Assembly (NCBI GenBank): GCA_000934455.1
Contig: KN883731.1
Span: 33,162 to 70,079 of the forward strand
Reading direction: 5' to 3'
Length of the DNA: 36,918 bases
From: Apostichopus parvimensis
Taxonomy: Eukaryota > Echinodermata > Holothuroidea > Aspidochirotida > Stichopodidae
Numbering within the stretch: the first letter of the stretch is position 1; each line of letters starts with the position of its first letter. The notes beneath the pieces were generated by a model, which ran no database searches, was not told the DNA's origin, and was given only the letters and a program-made list of their open reading frames with translations. Of the stretch, positions 32,714-36,918 are shown one piece after another. A program made the translations under genes and the position numbers.

Positions 32714-32955
32714 TTAGACAGGTCGTATTTTCATCTCCGTAAATCTGAGACTGTATTCAGTATAAGAATTAGTGTCATAATTGTACAGAGCGACACCAGT
32801 ATAACTGCTGCCGCTGTAGTCCCCATTGAGGTTTGCATCATAGCAATAATTGTACCACCAGGCGCCGTGATAATAAGATGGACAGTTATAACCACCGTTG
32901 TCATCGTCGTGTGTTGAGAAGTCTCTCCCTCGGTGATAAGCCATGTAGTCGTACC
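32714..32955 (-). CDS. Gene 3 last exon: fibrinogen domain C-terminal part
   Basis: CTAG acceptor, phase 1 in, stop TAA at 32714-32716. It carries FSTHDDDNGGYNC, PSYYHGAWWYNYCY, ANLNGDY and the end TEMKIRPV. Against gene 2 the calcium loop has Gly where gene 2 keeps the second ligand Asp, and the loop is three residues shorter (GGYNC against DGYSYYNC). One Glu is added near the end. As in gene 2, Cys-Tyr replaces the common Cys-His. The frame is intact, so the gene looks functional but its calcium site may be weakened. Confidence 0.95.
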
Positions 32956-34545
32956 CTAGAGAAAGAGAAACCAAAGTCACGTCAGTTTTGTTACGTTAGG
33001 ATACATGTTACATCGGCATTGTTTCTCCGCAATTTTCTTTGACATTTTGGCTTCATCTATGATATATGGCTTGTAAAGTGTTAACGTAATACGCTTAGTT
33101 AGTGTACGGTGTTTCTACGGCAGCCTTAACCTTTTGTTATTAAACCGCACAGTCTCACAATCACGCACCGAATGCAACGCATTATTGTTGTGTGCATGCT
33201 GTGCTTAAATCTATGTTTGTCAGATTTTGTAATATATGCTGTTGAATATTCATACTTAAAGGTATCATATCCAATGCATAAATCATGTTTATATTTGTTC
33301 CATCATTCCTTCGTGTATCTTAAGGTGATTCATTCCATCTAAACTGTTGCCTTTTAAAAAAGCTCCGAAATCAATTGCTACTATCCAAAATATTAAAAAT
33401 GAATGTGATATATGCTTTAAATGAAGTTGTCTGACTTTGGTTTAATATAGTAACGAACTAAATTGGTTTAAAATTAAATCGTAAATCCAAGTCATACCCA
33501 GCCTACATTTCACAGATATCATAAGGTCACTACAATGGGTTAGCTACAGTTAACTTGAAGGAATATTGTCAGTGTAAGAACGGTTATCAAGTATTATGAT
33601 AAAATGAAACCGTTTTCTTTAAAAAGTAAGTTGGGGTATTTTTGGAATTCTACAATTTCTACAATCCAGAATTTTGTATCCATTTCATATCACATATTAA
33701 AAAAATCATTTTTATCCGAAGTATTCTGGTGTAAACGTTATGCAATGTTGTCAGTTGTTATTCGTCCTTTATTCATGTATATTAATCTGTTCCTGAAAGT
33801 AGTGTTACTGGAAACAATTAAGAAATTTTACATTCTGTCGAGTCTACGAGCAACTCTTTCACGACATTTAAAAAATGACAACTATGGCGTTATAATGAGT
33901 TTCCTACATGGCCTATATAGGCTACATGTAGATTAATGGAGTGTTCTGCGTACATATAACCCTAACAATTTGTCTGAGATACTTTGAAACAACTGAGTAA
34001 TGTTTAACTGCAAATAACATCAAAGAAACATTTTCGCCAACATCAAGTGTGAATATTTGATGTCAAATCTAGTGTATGACGGAATGCGTGGTATTAATCT
34101 TTCGGAAGGGACATTTTTATTTGTAAGTGGTTTAGAGTTATTCATATCAAGCTCTACGTACAGGCTGTTGATGATGGTTGGGTTGCTGATCATTTAACTA
34201 GCTATATCTCTTCATATCATATGCAATTACGCAACTGGTCAAAATCGCTTTACTTGAAACAAACTAACGAAGTCTTCAAGCAATTAGAGATTTGAATAAG
34301 TTTATGCAAGAAAGTTTCTATGGTTTCATATTATATACAGGTCATCATTCACACATTATTTAAATTTATAAGTTTTTAACCTCCATCAATGACGGAATAT
34401 GAAATGAATTTTTATAAGCTACAAAGAGACCCAAACAATTAAGGAAATAAGTCATTTGATAGATATTATGTATCATCACTCATAGTTATTTGTTGGAACT
34501 GATATCAGCAGCAGTACTTATAGTGCAGATGTTACCACTACTCAC
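32956..34545 (-). other. Gene 3 last intron
   Basis: 1.6 kb, colinear with 13512-15324 but without the repeat insertion and the 66-bp duplication. The open frame near 33604-33936 is not shared with unit A and looks like chance. Confidence 0.7.
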
Positions 34546-34813
34546 CTGTATTACCGGTAAAGATACCAAGGGTTTCTAATCTGTAATTGTTCGCTTCGTT
34601 GCTGATGCGAAATGCGTCATAGTTGAGATTATATGACACACCATCTCGGTTTACCAAATCAATGCGCATTTTATAGCTCTTTTGATTCGTCAGGTGATAT
34701 AGTTTTTCATTTCCTAGCCATAATTCTCCAGTCGCTGTATCGGGAAACCCAGTCTTGTAGCTGTCCCAGGTGCGGTAAAAATCAACAGAACCATCTTGAC
34801 GTCTCTGAAATAC
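34546..34813 (-). CDS. Gene 3 fibrinogen domain, middle exon
   Basis: 268 nt, phase 0 in, phase 1 out, same splice sites as 15325-15592. It starts VFQRRQDGSVDFYRTW, then GELWLGNEKLYHLT and ETLGIFTGNTG. Four residues differ from gene 2 (Asp/Asn, Arg/Gln, Ser/Asn, Ile/Ser). Confidence 0.96.
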
Positions 34814-35212
34814 CTGAAAGAAGGAAATAATGCAATGATAAATAAACCTTTGTCATCGGCCATGTGCCATATCAGATGATCCGGTTACGCAACAACTTGA
34901 CTTGTAGATTTCTTTGACACAAACTGTTGCGAATGACCGTAATTAGCCAGGATGCATACAATCATCAGACGAAGACGTATGAAATCAGTCCATTGATGCT
35001 ATGTTTCAAATGTTACCATATAAAGAGCCGCCGAGAACCTGCATTTGAAAAAAGTGCGCCCATTTCGATATATATCACCTAACAAGACACCTAATATATT
35101 TTTTTTACTCCTTCGGGTTAAGAAAGAAAACGCTTGCAAAAGCATTCTGGGATGTTCTTCCTCGCCCCCCCCCCCTGCAACTCTTCTTTTAAAAGCCAAT
35201 ATTAGGTCTTAC
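34814..35212 (-). other. Gene 3 intron with G11 run
   Basis: About 400 bp, colinear with 15593-15997. On the sense strand a run of 11 G (35165-35175) begins about 37 nt after the donor, where gene 2 has a mixed G-rich tract. Confidence 0.7.
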
Positions 35213-35524
35213 TGTCCAACCGCCTCCGTTGGACATCTCACAGTAGACTTCAAATTCGGATCCAGGCCAACCAGCTGGTTTGATGTTGTACACGCCATCA
35301 CTTCTTAAACCAGATGTATATACATCATGACAATCGGTAAATTCATTACGGGTACAACTTTCTCCGTCTCCTTCGAATCCCTCTCGGCAGTGGCATCCTA
35401 TGGTATCGCTTCGCTCCTCACAAATGGCATTGGCATCGCATCTGAAGCTGGAATCGCATGTCAAGGTACCTGACTCGCATGAACAACGTTCTGTACAGTC
35501 ATCGTTGACGTAGCTACCACCGTC
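35213..35524 (-). CDS. Gene 3 exon: TIL tail, EGF module, start of fibrinogen domain
   Basis: 312 nt, phase 0 at both ends. TIL-tail cysteines at residues 10, 14 and 16; EGF module at residues 23-57 ending GFEGDGESC; fibrinogen start FTDCHDVYTSGLRSDGVYNI to CEMSNGGGWT. Changes from gene 2 are Leu/Trp, Thr/Arg, Ile/Val, Ile/Phe and Tyr/Phe; none touches a cysteine. Confidence 0.95.
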
Positions 35525-35791
35525 CTGATAAGAAAACGTAGTAAACATATGAACACCATGCAAACACAGTCAGGGCTTTTAAAACTGTCAACTTTGTGAT
35601 TCAATGTTTATAACTAAACTATGTGATAAAGCCTGTTTATAGCTGTACTTCAACAAGACTTTAGTTTACATACTGACTGCTTTGATTTCAATGCCCAATC
35701 CCCTCCCCTCCCCACCTCCCCTCACCTCACCCATCCCCATCCCCCCTCGCACCTCGCACCTCTTATATAAAGCGATTAAACAATGGCTTAC
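35525..35791 (-). other. Gene 3 intron with G-run cluster
   Basis: 267 bp, nearly identical to 16310-16569 except for one extra CTCGCAC unit in the C-rich tract (35694-35762). On the sense strand this tract is the G-run cluster just downstream of the TIL exon donor. Confidence 0.75.
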
Positions 35792-36000
35792 CGGAATAAC
35801 ACCTCTTCCGGTTAAGTAGCAGCCGCATGCTTGAGGGAGTACACATGTATCACCTTTGATGAAAAATCCTTCCGGACAGATACAAGACTCGTCATCCTCT
35901 GCGCTACAAGTATCCTCGCAGACATCCGGGTTCGCACATGACGTTTGGCAGGAACAATTCTTGAAAACCATGTTACTTGGACAAGTTTCAATAAAGGAAT
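35792..36000 (-). CDS. Gene 3 TIL-domain exon
   Basis: 209 nt, phase 1 in, phase 0 out, 11 cysteines in TIL spacing, from ETCPSNMVFKNCSC to ACGCYLTGRGVIP. It has Gln where gene 2 has Glu before ACGC. Splice phase links it to the fibrinogen-type exon upstream through a shared Asp codon. Confidence 0.93.
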
Positions 36001-36186
36001 CTAGAATGAGAACGAAATAGAACAAGGCTGTGTTAGTTCGTGTTGAACATAAATTAAGAAAATGAAAATAATGTTTCTGACTGTGAATGGACTCATTGCA
36101 GCGTCTTTCAAAGAAGAGGTTAACAAGTGCTGACAGTTTTACTCGTGTTTCTTCCTATATCCTTTGGTTTAAGGTTACAAACTTAC
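36001..36186 (-). other. Gene 3 short intron
   Basis: 186 bp, near-identical to 16779-16965. No hidden exon seen. Confidence 0.75.
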
Positions 36187-36451
36187 CGATTGTTCCGGTG
36201 CTTTGACCAACACTGACTATACGAAACTTGCTGAACTCATCACTGATTCGAAAAGCTTCGTAGGTGGCGAAAAACGAAGACCCTGCAGAATTCTCGAAAT
36301 CAATTCGAAGTTGGTATTTCTTTTGATTTGTAAGGAAACTCAGCTTCTGGTTTCCGATCCAAAATTCACTTCTCAGAAAACCAAAGCCTTCCTTGTAATC
36401 TGACCAGCTCCGATCAAAGTTAATTGAGCCATCCACACGTCGTTGAATCAC
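36187..36451 (-). CDS. Gene 3 first fibrinogen-type exon (complete)
   Basis: 265 nt with a TTCCAG acceptor (phase 0) and GTAAGT donor (phase 1). It reads VIQRRVDGSINFDRSWSDYK, SEFWIGNQKLSFLTNQKKYQ, YEAFRISDEF and GQSTGTIG, so it is a fibrinogen middle exon of standard size and phase. It is only moderately similar to the second domain's middle exon (34546-34813), so the two are old duplicates. The partner N-terminal exon, expected to end in WT, is not seen up to 36918 and should lie right of the window. The usual C-terminal exon is replaced by the TIL exon. Confidence 0.94.
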
Positions 36452-36918
36452 CTGGAATGTGATAGAAAATATATTGCTAGATGTTTTTAAAGTACATTCC
36501 TGGAGGTACTGATAATTCAAAATTCCAGCCATTGAGAACTAGTTATATAGACAGTTAAGTCACTCAGTGTGTATAACCATGTATGCAGTGACAGTTCATA
36601 TTTTTGGAAATTATTGCATGGGTGATAATAATCTGATTTTCTAGCATATTTGGGGGCCATACTGATGACATTTAAAGGTCACTCAGTCAATTAAATAATT
36701 CATAATCTATTTGTAAGGGAAGTTAGATAGCCAAAAGTGCCATATTAGTATGGATAAAGCGTGATAAACTATTGACAAAAGTGAAACTCTATAGCAGACC
36801 AATTTGTCTGAGATACTTCATTCGTCTAATACTGACACGGTCGCATACGGGACTGAAAGCAAAGAAAGGATTTATCTCCCAATGTTAGGAGGTGAGCGAG
36901 TACGGGGTGGGGCGCAGT
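36452..36918 (-). other. Gene 3 intron at right window edge
   Basis: Non-coding, with no counterpart in unit A because of the gap. I searched the minus strand for an exon ending in a GGGWT-type sequence before a donor and found none. Confidence 0.55.

Larger units (their letters stand above)
17908..36360. repeat. Segmental tandem duplication, unit B
   Basis: This is the second copy of the array unit, in the same orientation as unit A. It holds the 5' exons of gene 2, an intergenic region and the 3' exons of gene 3. It is longer than A because of B-only segments near 19600-19945, 20461-21440, 26323-26817 and 29168-30382. It lacks A-only segments near 1621-2330 and the SINE at 8235-8540. Sequence right of about 36360 has no counterpart in A because A runs into the assembly gap there. 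Confidence 0.93.

Noticed and set aside
33604-33936. 110-codon plus-strand open frame
   Set aside because: It lies in the last intron of gene 3, is not conserved in unit A, and has no recognisable domain.
1-36918. Endogenous viral or LTR elements, CRISPR arrays, toxin systems
   Set aside because: I saw no protein or repeat structure of such elements in any part of the window.

Overview
The window is AT-rich, intron-rich animal DNA. It carries part of a head-to-tail tandem array of secreted fibrinogen-related (FReD) lectin-type genes, all on the minus strand. The protein modules (signal peptide, short coiled-coil exons, TIL cysteine-rich domain, EGF, fibrinogen C-terminal domain) and the dispersed repeats suit a marine deuterostome. 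An echinoderm such as a sea cucumber is my best guess, but I cannot prove the species. I see no bacterial features, rRNA, functional tRNA, CRISPR array or viral genes.

Layout. Two long units repeat each other: unit A (about 364-17137) and unit B (about 17908-36360). A run of 770 N (17138-17907) separates them. Within a unit, left to right on the + strand, come the 5' exons of one gene, then an intergenic stretch of 6-7 kb, then the 3' exons of the next gene. Genes therefore cross unit borders. Gene 1 starts at 7317 and runs off the left edge; only its 5' exons are present. Gene 2 starts at 25422, crosses the N gap and stops at 13264; it is the only gene with both ends in view. Gene 3 enters from the right edge and stops at 32714; only its 3' exons are present.

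Deduced product, from gene 2 plus gene 3: a 29-residue exon holding a signal peptide; small exons of 26, 9 and 31 nt, the last reading as a polar coiled-coil-like segment; an incomplete fibrinogen domain (middle exon only, with its N-terminal exon presumably in the gap or beyond the right edge); a TIL exon; an exon with the TIL tail, an EGF module and the start of a second fibrinogen domain; the middle exon of that domain; and a last exon with the calcium loop and ligand-pocket region. All the visible 3' splice phases agree. The genes probably encode soluble pattern-recognition or agglutinating proteins, as is usual for invertebrate FReD families; this is an inference from family.

Units A and B differ by many indels and mobile-element insertions: a tRNA-Ser-like SINE only in A; a TTAA-flanked element, a 1 kb insert and a 1.2 kb insert only in B; and a hairpin-bearing repeat module at three places. 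Similarity is uneven. The TIL/EGF exons and their introns are almost identical between copies, while the last exon and most non-coding DNA are clearly diverged. All comparisons were made by eye, without alignment software.
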